Source of the DNA: Pseudomonadota bacterium
GTDB lineage: Bacteria > Desulfobacterota > Desulfobacteria > Desulfobacterales > RPRI01
Direction of reading: 5' to 3'
Assembly (NCBI GenBank): GCA_018817425.1
Contig: JAHITX010000111.1
Location: 1 to 64,000, forward strand
DNA: 64,000 nt
Below the pieces are notes generated by a model that was not told where the DNA came from, searched no databases, and saw only the letters and a list, made by a program, of their open reading frames with translations. Of the stretch, positions 54,206-62,808 are shown piece by piece. The translations under genes were made by a program, and so were the position numbers. The first letter of the stretch is position 1; every line of letters starts with the position of its first letter.

Positions 54206-54551
54206 GTGTGATATTCTGTAATTGCTATTTATTATCTGTTAACACGTATCATGTATAATGCAGGATTTTGTAAGGTTGATTTCGTTTGTGTTGATTACAG
54301 GAAGTAAAGCAGAAATTGTAGTGACTAATTTTCTCTAATACTTAGCTATCACGGTGAAGCGCAAAGCTCCTTCGGTTGGTACGCTCGATGTGCCCATATT
54401 CACCTCTCGTTATGTTTTAAGAGTTTCCATCACCCAACCCTACGGCCGCATTAGTCGATTAAGCAGTATCTTTACTATTAATATGGCGAGGCCTGCCCGG
54501 AGAAGAGAAGGAGGAACGGAGAATTAACTTAATCATCCGGACAAATCACCT

Positions 54552-54694
54552 GAGCCAGTTTCAAAACGCCCCATTTTGGCCGATCTTAAGCGTTGGGCTC
54601 AAATTTTAATCCTCGAAATACTCAATGCATTCCTGTGGTTGAAATTTTCTCCCGCCTTGAGCTTGACCAAACTGAAACGTTTTGAAAGTGGCTC
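54552..54694 (-). mobile_element. Inverted-repeat element A (MITE-like), copy 2
   Basis: A 143-bp element that is the reverse complement of 44246-44387 with few differences. Its terminal repeats are intact and it is flanked by the 4-bp direct repeat ACCT. It lies 53 bp beyond the stop of DUF1329 copy 2. Confidence 0.8.
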
Positions 54695-54747
54695 ACCTCG
54701 CCATATATTTTATGTTAAAAACATTATAAATGATTTCAAAATCAGAC

Positions 54748-56076
54748 TTATTTAGACAACATTAAGAAATTATTTACTGTAAAATAGTCAGGATTCATCT
54801 TGGACGCAGGTAAGAACATGCGTGCTTCAGGATTACCCCTACGGCCTGACCATGTTGCGTGTTTATATATCTCATCAACATAGAGCGAAGTATCATAATC
54901 TGCTGTGCTGGTCTTGCCGCTGGGCGATTCACTGTAGTGCAACAACATGCTAACCCAGGTATGGAATGCGCCTGCCTTGTCATATACCTCCTTATACCAT
55001 ATTGTATAAGTTTCCTGATCAACATAGTTTATATGCAATCCCCAGTTATAATACGAATCTTTAGGCATCTGTTCTATAACCCAAACTTTTCTTGGAATAT
55101 AGGTAAGCGTGCCCGGAGCCGGAGCCCATGCATCACCCGTCCATCCCGGAACTTCAAAACCTAATTTCAAGCGTGTACCGCTGTAAGGGTATACAGGTTG
55201 AACGCTTCCATCCGGCAAATCCTTCATTGGAAGCATGTTTGGGCTGGTAAAACTGACAAGGATAGTCTTTTCTCCCACCAGCGTCCATTTCATGGTACTG
55301 TTTTTACCGCTCCACATGTAACTCATATCAACCCATGCATCAGAGCCCATATATGGGTCGGACCTGGCTGTTGATCCTGTTTGACGTATTCTTCTGATAG
55401 CAGGCACATAAGCATAGTTGGTATTATCCCTTTCGTCTATAAAGACGTAGGACATGGTATTTGTGCCCTTAAGACTCATCGGCTCCAGAGCATTCTGTAA
55501 TTCATATGTAAGAACATTTTTAGGATTTTTTATTTCTGTGCCCAGAGGCCTTCCCATCATATAAAGGCGTACATCAAATCCTTCTAAATAACGTTCCTGT
55601 TCGGTTTTGTTAATCCACGCAACATAAGAATTTAGACGTGTCCCTATTAAACGATATTTCTGATAATTGAAATTCCATATAATCTTATCTGCCACCCTGG
55701 GATCATTACGGTCAATCTTCGGAAAAGGCATGCCGTAAAAATTAGTTGTTGCAATTTTCCCTGTGCTCTTTTCGATTAAATTACCAGCAGAGTCAATGTC
55801 ATATTTTCCTGCATTTTTAGCGCTTGCAGCAAGAAAGTCATCCGGATGCTTGTAAATAAAGTTTATCTTACCAGGCGTAACAACCCAGCCTCCCCTTTCA
55901 ACCGCCCTGTATAAAGGTGGAATAAGTAAATCTTTGTATTGAGCGCAGTTAGACTTGTCTATCAACTTGGGTAAATCCGCAGCCTGCAAAGTACCACCAA
56001 TACCCAAGAGAAAAACAAGCAGTGTAATGAACGGTAATCCTGTCCGGTTAAAAAATCGCATAATTCTTATTTTCAC
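54748..56076 (-). CDS. DUF1329 exported protein (copy 2)
   Basis: The 442-residue paralogue of the protein at 44405 has a signal peptide (residues 12-33, QAADLPK) and the same blocks: SDPYMGSDAWVDMSYMWSGKN, WTLVGEKTILVSFTSPN, RKVWVIEQMPKDSYYNWGLHINYVDQETYTIWYKEVY. Here DUF1329 follows DUF1302, the opposite order to cluster 1. It is the last gene of cluster 2. Confidence 0.82.
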   Translation of the reverse strand: MKIRIMRFFNRTGLPFITLLVFLLGIGGTLQAADLPKLIDKSNCAQYKDLLIPPLYRAVERGGWVVTPGKINFIYKHPDDFLAASAKNAGKYDIDSAGNLIEKSTGKIATTNFYGMPFPKIDRNDPRVADKIIWNFNYQKYRLIGTRLNSYVAWINKTEQERYLEGFDVRLYMMGRPLGTEIKNPKNVLTYELQNALEPMSLKGTNTMSYVFIDERDNTNYAYVPAIRRIRQTGSTARSDPYMGSDAWVDMSYMWSGKNSTMKWTLVGEKTILVSFTSPNMLPMKDLPDGSVQPVYPYSGTRLKLGFEVPGWTGDAWAPAPGTLTYIPRKVWVIEQMPKDSYYNWGLHINYVDQETYTIWYKEVYDKAGAFHTWVSMLLHYSESPSGKTSTADYDTSLYVDEIYKHATWSGRRGNPEARMFLPASKMNPDYFTVNNFLMLSK

Positions 56077-56187
56077 TTTTTCCTCCTTTGCTTTTTCGCA
56101 AATTCAAAAAACTGTTGTTATTTCAAGTATTGCCTGACAATGTTTATAACATCTGTTTAAACAACTTTACGGCAATCAAATAACGGC

Positions 56188-57855
56188 TTACCATTCATAT
56201 CCCAGTTTTAAAGTTACCTCACTGGTTTCTATACCATCAGCAAAACCATAGCAGGCATCCTTGTCTCCGAGAAAGGCCTGCATTTTAAGATCGGTATAAA
56301 GAGTGGAGGTAATATACCACTTGATTGAAGGTTTAATCATATATGTAGTGCCTTCACCATGTTTTCCGGGATTAACTGCTACTATTAGCATTGGGTTAAG
56401 CTTGGATGCCCACCAATAGGTCATGATCTGAAGCATAAACACATCCTGTTCTCTCATATTTCTGCGGTCGTATCTTAACATTTTATTTCTATGTGATGCA
56501 TTGGTTCCCATTACATTATTATTGTCCCAATACAGTGTGGTACCTTCATAATAAGGACTATAATGTGATTCGCCTAAATAGTTATCCCATTCATTAATAG
56601 TTTTATGTATCCATTCTACTGAAACTTTCGTCAGATCTTTAGAAAGCCACCTCAAGCGCAGATCCTTGTCAATCGCAAGCATTGTCTTTGTGACTGGTCT
56701 GTATTCAAATGTGTATTGTGCAACAGGGAACCCGGCTGCATTCTTTTCCGTTATATATTCTGATCTTGGAAGACTTATAGGATAGGCAGTATAATGTGAA
56801 ACTTCACCTCTTACAATTGCTTCCATGCCAAACATCAACAACTGGTAGCTGAAAAAACCACCGTAAACATGTTGTTTATTATATGTCAGCGATGCTGTTG
56901 TTGGTGTTGGTTGCAAACTAAGTGGGAATACCGGGATTGCTCCGACTTTATAATCCTTCATTACCACGCCTGGTTCATTAACTACATCTCTGAAATATAC
57001 AAAAGAAAGGTTGAGTCTGTCTCCGATTTGTGCAGATACCTTGGCTCCGTATTCATTATTGTCGGTGGGAACGTCATACCGAAATTTTGTAACCCCCCTA
57101 TTATCGGCAAACGGCAATATTTTTGCATATGGAGCTTCCAATTGACCCTCAGATGTAGAATTTGCTAATGTGTCAAGAGGCCCGAACTGAGTAGGTCTGA
57201 TGTCCGGAATCAACAAGAAATCAAAATTAAGGGCAAGATTAGTCATGGTGGAGGGCAGGCTGTAATTAAGCCGGCCCATCCAAAGAGGGGTCTTAACATC
57301 ATCAGGATTCTGAAAAAACAAATTGAAGGAATTATCCGGCGGGTTGATAACATCATTAAGTGTTTCGAGCATGCCCTCGCCCCAGGAAACGATTTGTCTT
57401 CCCGGTCTGAAGAAGCCTCTTCCAAGAGGACCTTTATATGAAATATCTATAAAGGCTTCCCTTAAATCAGCTTCGAATCTGATGTCTTCCAAGCCATAAT
57501 CAAATCTGGAAGCACCCATATTATCCTTGATGTCATATTCATTTGCACGAAGATCAAAAATGGAATCATATGCGCCACGAAAGGTCAGATGGATTTTTTG
57601 TACCGCAATAGGACCCCAACTCATGTTTGGGTCAACATCAATATCAAACTTTAATGTATTTCGCTGTTGAACTCCTTCTGCTTGATCGAAAAAACCGTTC
57701 TGAATACCGGTTGTATCACGTAAAACAAAACTGGATTCAAAAAAACCATGAAAACCGGTAGACATTTGTGCAGCTGCATTTGATGAGAAACTTCCCACCA
57801 TGATTAGCACCACAAACATACACAAGACTGCTTCGCCCCATCTTCTCTTACTCAT
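56188..57855 (-). CDS. DUF1302 outer-membrane protein (copy 2)
   Basis: The 555-residue paralogue of the protein at 42577 starts with the same MSKRRWGEAV leader and a signal peptide ending AAA. It has FHGFFESSFVLRD and RPGRQIVSWGEGMLETLND, and ends in LKLGYEW. It has a 20-residue longer loop region near 355-375 and 430-450. The role is expected to be the same: an outer-membrane component for a hydrophobic compound. The two copies are highly alike in the central barrel part. Confidence 0.8.
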   Translation of the reverse strand: MSKRRWGEAVLCMFVVLIMVGSFSSNAAAQMSTGFHGFFESSFVLRDTTGIQNGFFDQAEGVQQRNTLKFDIDVDPNMSWGPIAVQKIHLTFRGAYDSIFDLRANEYDIKDNMGASRFDYGLEDIRFEADLREAFIDISYKGPLGRGFFRPGRQIVSWGEGMLETLNDVINPPDNSFNLFFQNPDDVKTPLWMGRLNYSLPSTMTNLALNFDFLLIPDIRPTQFGPLDTLANSTSEGQLEAPYAKILPFADNRGVTKFRYDVPTDNNEYGAKVSAQIGDRLNLSFVYFRDVVNEPGVVMKDYKVGAIPVFPLSLQPTPTTASLTYNKQHVYGGFFSYQLLMFGMEAIVRGEVSHYTAYPISLPRSEYITEKNAAGFPVAQYTFEYRPVTKTMLAIDKDLRLRWLSKDLTKVSVEWIHKTINEWDNYLGESHYSPYYEGTTLYWDNNNVMGTNASHRNKMLRYDRRNMREQDVFMLQIMTYWWASKLNPMLIVAVNPGKHGEGTTYMIKPSIKWYITSTLYTDLKMQAFLGDKDACYGFADGIETSEVTLKLGYEW

Positions 57856-58527
57856 GTCTTTCCTCCTAAAAGTTAAGTTTTTTAAAAGATATGACCTCCC
57901 GTTAATTTAATTTCTTATCTTCACCTCCTTTTTTTTATTTGACTTCATTAAAAGATATCGAACTATAAATAGCACCCGAGCAAATACAAAAAGTTGATAC
58001 GCCTTTACAAAGTATATAAATTATTGGACCAGTGATAACGGATTCCCGGAATATATTAATGGTATTCGATTTAGTTAACCGTTTTTTCGAGCCGGTCTTA
58101 TCCTAAACAATAAAACCAATATAAATTTTTCGAGTTTAGATAATCGCAAAAGGACATGAGCCCTTGGGGCTACATTCAATCAATAGCAACTGTAGTAGAA
58201 TCAGAGGTGTAAAAAGTATAAGCATAATTACATAAGACCGGTAATCTTCTATGGCTTACCTTTTATTGAATAAAGATGATTAAAGATGCATTTTAGGGTT
58301 GAGTAGTCTACAATGTCGGTGAACTTTAAGTAAGGAAACGTTGAATTGGAGTTGGCAATGTAAATAGAAAGAGACTACGTTAGATTAATATAATTATTTC
58401 TATCTCCGGCATGAAACAACCCTTAGAAGGGTAGCAACAACTTTTTATTATGTCAGGCAGGACACGAAACGACAAGAAGGCTGCTCCATGCCGGAGTAAA
58501 AGTATTATCGTTTAGTTCTTAAACTCT
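57856..58527. other. Gene-free region upstream of DUF1302 copy 2
   Basis: This 672-bp region holds the inverted-repeat element at its right end. No -24/-12 site with good boxes and no convincing gene was found. It may contain the promoter of the DUF1302-DUF1329 pair. Confidence 0.45.
58404..58496. repeat. Structured intergenic element with 10-bp inverted repeat
   Basis: CTCCGGCATG and CATGCCGGAG are perfect arms 73 bp apart, with an inner hairpin ACCCTTAGAAGGGT. On the minus strand it lies directly after the 96-residue protein gene and may be a 3' structure or a terminator region; on either strand it might be a structured RNA. I do not recognise a riboswitch class. Confidence 0.4.
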
Positions 58528-58818
58528 TTAAAATTCCTCGTTCAACCTGGGATTTTTAAGTCTTATAAAACCGGAAAACAGGAATTTGACTACGGAGAAA
58601 TTTTTAAAGATACACCACAACAGCTTTAGTATCCCCCTATATGTAATCCCGGTTCTTATATGCCACTGTACCGGTGAAACCGTTTTGACATGAAGAATGA
58701 GAATATCTCCTACTATATTACAACTTACCGGTTCGGCATACAGCATAGTCTCTCCCAGACCAGTTGATTTCATCAGCATGCTTGCACTAACTTTTTTTTC
58801 TTCTTTTTCTTCAGCCAT
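58528..58818 (-). CDS. Small hypothetical protein
   Basis: This 96-residue protein starts MAEEKEEKKVSASMLMKSTGLGE and has a moderately hydrophobic part near 68-84 (LKLLWCIFKNFSVVKFLF). It follows the CrtC-like gene by 33 bp on the same strand and is preceded by GGGGG. I do not recognise it. Cluster 1 has no counterpart. Confidence 0.55.
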   Translation of the reverse strand: MAEEKEEKKVSASMLMKSTGLGETMLYAEPVSCNIVGDILILHVKTVSPVQWHIRTGITYRGILKLLWCIFKNFSVVKFLFSGFIRLKNPRLNEEF

Positions 58819-58851
58819 GGTTCCCCCATTTTATGTAATTATATTAAATTA

Positions 58852-59844
58852 TCATTTCCCCACTTCATGGGATTCCATTGAGTCTGCTACAATCCTTTTA
58901 CCATCTATTTCAAAATCGGAATGACATTCGGATACAAACCGGGCATAATGCCTTAGGCCTATCCATGTTTCAGGATCAATTTTAAAGCTGCCAAAAGCGT
59001 CAATAGGTACGTTTTTTGCTATGTGTTTAATGTTATAGGTTGCCGTTCCCTTGATCCTTGGTTCATCAATAGTAAGAACAATCTTTTTAGGCAGGGTGGC
59101 GCCAGACTCCGTCATTTCAAGGTCGACTAATTCCACATACATGGCGGCATGATTTGAATATTCGAACAGCTTATCCCCGCTTAAAGACCAAAGCCACTTG
59201 CATCTTTGGAAACCAAAGGTAGGGTTAAGTACCGCATCCCACCAAACAAGCGTATGTTCGGGAAGATATACCTTTCCCCATGTCCAGCAATGGTGCTGGA
59301 AGTGACCTGGAGGAGCGTATTTCCATTCATGATCTCCATAGCCCTCTCCCTCTACCGGGATTTCTTTACCATCTATTATCAATTTGCCGGTAACCCGGCA
59401 TCGGGGGCGAACGGCATATCCAAAATATAATGGTGTTGGCGGTCCTTGCTCTCTTCCCTGATAAACCCCGTCGGGGGGTTCAAAAATCGGTTGTGTCAGG
59501 CATTCGTAGACAAAATCCGCGCCCATGTTTTCATGACGAAAATGCATCTCGTATTTAGGAAATTTACCAAACACATAATTATCGCCCATCTTGACATCAC
59601 AGTATTCCGTTGATGCGGTAATAGTATCCGTATCAAAAAAAGTTACTACATTGGTATTTTTTCCATCCGGTCCACAGACGTCGAGCCAAATACTGGACTT
59701 GGCGGGAGCAGTATGAAACATAAGTTGCATGGAATATCCGTTAGTAAAAATACCATCATGAAACCACAACTGCATTACCCCCGGCTGAGGCCGAAGGCCC
59801 TGGTATTTTTCATCGGGCCAATATAATTTTGGATCTCTCTCCAT
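58852..59844 (-). CDS. CrtC/AttH-like protein (copy 2)
   Basis: The 330-residue protein is nearly the same as copy 1 at 48087: about 27 differences by eye, most of them conservative and scattered. Blocks such as GYGDHEWKYAPPGHFQHHCW and NPTFGFQRCKWLWSLSGDKLFEYSN are kept. The much lower divergence than in the DUF1302, DUF1329 and phosphotransferase pairs suggests recent copying or gene conversion. It stands between the phosphotransferase and the 96-residue gene. Confidence 0.7.
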   Translation of the reverse strand: MERDPKLYWPDEKYQGLRPQPGVMQLWFHDGIFTNGYSMQLMFHTAPAKSSIWLDVCGPDGKNTNVVTFFDTDTITASTEYCDVKMGDNYVFGKFPKYEMHFRHENMGADFVYECLTQPIFEPPDGVYQGREQGPPTPLYFGYAVRPRCRVTGKLIIDGKEIPVEGEGYGDHEWKYAPPGHFQHHCWTWGKVYLPEHTLVWWDAVLNPTFGFQRCKWLWSLSGDKLFEYSNHAAMYVELVDLEMTESGATLPKKIVLTIDEPRIKGTATYNIKHIAKNVPIDAFGSFKIDPETWIGLRHYARFVSECHSDFEIDGKRIVADSMESHEVGK

Positions 59845-59894
59845 AGTATCTTCCTCCCTTATTTCTTTTTGTTCTGTTAATAGTTATTAAGCAA

Positions 59895-60956
59895 CTACAG
59901 ACCCAAAAGGTTCCGCAGCTTTTCAAAATGGGACCAGGTGATAAAGCCCTTCTTGTTTTTGGAGCGCTCCAGATAACTTTCGTTGTTCTCCATGCGGGTG
60001 AAAAGAATGGCCAGGCGCCAAGTGGCAAGCACCTCGTAGTAATGCAGGTTTTCCACCTTCCGTTTTGTCGCCTGTTCGTAGTGTGCGATAGTCTCCTGCA
60101 TGCTTGGAAGACCCGTCATGCGCGGGAAAGGCGAGGCCGGGCGACCGACGCTGGTGGCCCAATCGATGTGGGCAAACCAACCAAGATCGGATTCCGGGTC
60201 GCCTATACACGCCATTTCCCAATCCAGTACCGCCGCGACCTGATGGTCGCAAATGATCATGTTGCCCAACCGGGCATCGCCCCAACATAAGGAAAAGTGC
60301 CTTGGTTCGAAGCTGTTTTTCAGGAGCCAGTCCCGGCTGGTTTTCAGGATGCCCGGCATGGGCTCGCTGTTTTGCTGGAACACCTCTTCGTAATAGGCAA
60401 CCTGCCGCTCTATGTAGTTCTTGCCGGCGCCAGGCACGCCGAGGAAATCCAGGCCGGCCTTTCGCCAGTCCAGGGTATGGATGGCAGCCATGGTATCGAC
60501 GGCGCTCCACCAGGTCTTGGCCTTCTCTGCGGCCTTCGCCTCGAACAGCGGGCCGGCTATTTGGTAGGGCGGAAAGTCGCCCGGAACCCACCCATCGACC
60601 TGGTCAACAATATAAAAGGGGGCGCCAATCACCGCAGCGTCCTCCTCCAGCCAACGCGCCGGGGGGACCGGTACGCTGGTATCGCCAAGACGATACAGCA
60701 GTGTGTATTGCTGCGTCATGTCGTAGGCATAGTCAGGAAACACCTTGTACCCCCCAGGCGGCCAGCGCACCACGAGTTTTTCCACGCGGATGTCACTGCC
60801 ACAACGCCACTGAAGCTCGACAAAAAATGTTTCGTTGGAGGCACCGGAGTCGGGCCTCCTTAATGATGAAATCACCACATCGCCGGCCTGCGGCAGCTTG
60901 ATAGCGAACCAATCCCTAAGCCTGCTCCGGGCAGTATCTAAATCCACTACAGCCAT
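59895..60956 (-). CDS. ACAD10/APH-type phosphotransferase (copy 2)
   Basis: This 353-residue paralogue of the protein at 45907 has SLCWGDARLGNMIICDHQVAAVLDWEMACIGDPESDLGWFAH in consecutive pieces. It is visibly richer in G+C than all its neighbours, which also creates long spurious frames on the other strand; this suggests later arrival from another genome. The ATG at 60956 has GGGAGA 5 bp upstream. Function is expected as for copy 1: phosphorylation of a hydroxylated hydrophobic compound. Confidence 0.8.
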   Translation of the reverse strand: MAVVDLDTARSRLRDWFAIKLPQAGDVVISSLRRPDSGASNETFFVELQWRCGSDIRVEKLVVRWPPGGYKVFPDYAYDMTQQYTLLYRLGDTSVPVPPARWLEEDAAVIGAPFYIVDQVDGWVPGDFPPYQIAGPLFEAKAAEKAKTWWSAVDTMAAIHTLDWRKAGLDFLGVPGAGKNYIERQVAYYEEVFQQNSEPMPGILKTSRDWLLKNSFEPRHFSLCWGDARLGNMIICDHQVAAVLDWEMACIGDPESDLGWFAHIDWATSVGRPASPFPRMTGLPSMQETIAHYEQATKRKVENLHYYEVLATWRLAILFTRMENNESYLERSKNKKGFITWSHFEKLRNLLGL

Positions 60957-61037
60957 CAAAGTCTCCCGCAGTTACGGTGCATATTTGGGTTGTTCGCCAT
61001 AGTATGGTGGGGTTTTACACCCCACCGGAACCTTTCT

Positions 61038-62777
61038 TTATTTGCTCAGATACACCCGTTCATACCGGCGCATATTCTTGGTCGGTTTCCACCATTTTTT
61101 GATTTCTAAATTTTCAGCTACAGCATTGGCTGCAAGATACCCTGGCCCTCCCAGTACCAGACCGCCGGGATAGTTCGAAGCACCACAGGTGTAGAGACCC
61201 TCAATCGGTGTCCGGCCGGACGAACACTGTTCATTGGGCCGGAACATGCCCATCTGAAACGGAATATAATCTCCATGCTTGAACGAGCCACGGCGCATGC
61301 TTGCAAGGCGCGTTTCGATATCCACAGGTGTCTCGCTATGCACCATGTACATATTCTCTTTTGTCATGTTCGGAGCATACCTGCGCCATCTCTCAAGAAC
61401 CTTTTCGGTAATTTCATCAGTTCTCTTCTCCCACCCGCCCTTAAGATCGTAAGGGGCATGCATCTGGAAGAATGCTATATGCTGTGCTCTCGGCTTGAGC
61501 TTGGAGGTATCCAGCATTACCGGTGTTATAGAAACGGGAGGAACTCTGGCCAGATGCGGATCAATTAAAGTCTCACAGGTAGAGTGCCCGACCAGTTGAT
61601 CTGAAATATCCCCGTCTTTAACACCCTTCCAGTATTGCAGGAGTTCGTCCACATTCTCAAATCCCATAACAGTCATAAAAGCTTTATCTACCCAGGCATC
61701 ATCGGCCTTATATTTTGGCGGCTCATACAGCACTGCATGTGTAGTAAAAAAACTCTTTTTTTCATACTGCCAGGCTTTTGATGTCTGATTCAGGTAACCA
61801 TCCAGATGCTCCGGCCCCACCATCTCCTGGAAAGTCTGTTGCGGATCAAGGCTGGATAGAATAGCTTTCGCCTTTATCTGACGGCCGTCATACATTTCCA
61901 CGCCCGTTGCTTTACCATTTGCTACAAGTATTTTGGTAACAGGCGCAGGACTCATGATCATACCGCCGGCTCCCATAATCTCCCGCGCCAGGGCAGCAGC
62001 CATTCGGTGTGAGCCGCCGTTACAATAGGCTTTGTTCCACCCCGCCCTTTGCAGCAACAGGGGGATTAAGAATCCCATTCCTGCGCCATTGGGGTCTAGT
62101 CCAAACATGCAGACGCAATAAAGCATTGCGGCCTGTATCTTTTTATTCTCAAATAACTCAGTAATCACCTCAAGGGGGGTTTTTTCCGTCAGGTCAATTA
62201 ATGCTTTACCTATAGCAGTTCTCTGCATACTGACGACCTGTTCCAGTGCGGGCATGGGCGGATAGTAGGTTGCAGGCCCCAGAATCTCATCGAACATCGG
62301 CTCCCATGTCCGCATTAACTTCAAAAAAGTTTCGGCATCTTTATGGGACAGCCGGCGCAGGGAATCGGCGGTATCGTCGATGCTTCTGCACAGGACAAAG
62401 GATGATCCGTCTTCGTAGACCATCCCGGTCTGGTAATTGGGAGTATAAAAACTCACCCCATGTTTTGAAAGATCAAAATCCTGCAAAAGGGGCATGTAAT
62501 CCGTCATCATATGATAAATGGCATGGGTGTGGGTATAATAGCACGGGAAAAGAACTTCTTCTGTAGCCAGCCCGCCGCCGACTTCCGTGCGCTTTTCAAG
62601 CACAATCACACTTAAGCCCGCACGAGCCAGATACGCACCGGCAATAAGCCCATTGGGGCCCCCGCCAATAATCACCACATCGAATTCGGATTCCCTCGGA
62701 AACTCGGGGATCGCCCCCACAGCATCGCGTTTATAGGGAACCAGTTTATCAATTGCATTATTCGTAGCGCTTGACAT
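61038..62777 (-). CDS. Phytoene-desaturase-like FAD oxidoreductase
   Basis: The 579-residue protein is a COG1233-type flavoprotein. Near the N-terminus it has FDVVIIGGGPNGLIAGAYLARAGLSVIVLEKR (about 33-64, in pieces) for FAD binding, and at the C-terminus GLYTCGASNYPGGLVLGGPGYLAANAVAENL. Relatives include phytoene desaturases, carotenoid isomerases and retinol saturases, which add or remove hydrogen at conjugated chains. It lies 31 bp after a second protein of this type. In an anaerobe it should work with an electron carrier rather than oxygen. The link with CrtC-like proteins suggests an isoprenoid-type compound. Confidence 0.8.
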   Translation of the reverse strand: MSSATNNAIDKLVPYKRDAVGAIPEFPRESEFDVVIIGGGPNGLIAGAYLARAGLSVIVLEKRTEVGGGLATEEVLFPCYYTHTHAIYHMMTDYMPLLQDFDLSKHGVSFYTPNYQTGMVYEDGSSFVLCRSIDDTADSLRRLSHKDAETFLKLMRTWEPMFDEILGPATYYPPMPALEQVVSMQRTAIGKALIDLTEKTPLEVITELFENKKIQAAMLYCVCMFGLDPNGAGMGFLIPLLLQRAGWNKAYCNGGSHRMAAALAREIMGAGGMIMSPAPVTKILVANGKATGVEMYDGRQIKAKAILSSLDPQQTFQEMVGPEHLDGYLNQTSKAWQYEKKSFFTTHAVLYEPPKYKADDAWVDKAFMTVMGFENVDELLQYWKGVKDGDISDQLVGHSTCETLIDPHLARVPPVSITPVMLDTSKLKPRAQHIAFFQMHAPYDLKGGWEKRTDEITEKVLERWRRYAPNMTKENMYMVHSETPVDIETRLASMRRGSFKHGDYIPFQMGMFRPNEQCSSGRTPIEGLYTCGASNYPGGLVLGGPGYLAANAVAENLEIKKWWKPTKNMRRYERVYLSK

Positions 62778-62808
62778 ATTGTACCTCCTTTAATTTATCT
62801 TTGTAGTA

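Larger units (their letters stand above)
53586..54747. other. Gene-free region with two mobile elements
   Basis: This stretch between the kinase and the second DUF1329 gene has element B and a copy of element A. The remainder is A+T rich. No promoter or gene is supported. Confidence 0.5.

Noticed and set aside
60297-60901. Long plus-strand reading frames opposite the phosphotransferase
   Set aside because: They arise from the high G+C of the real minus-strand gene and have no family resemblance.
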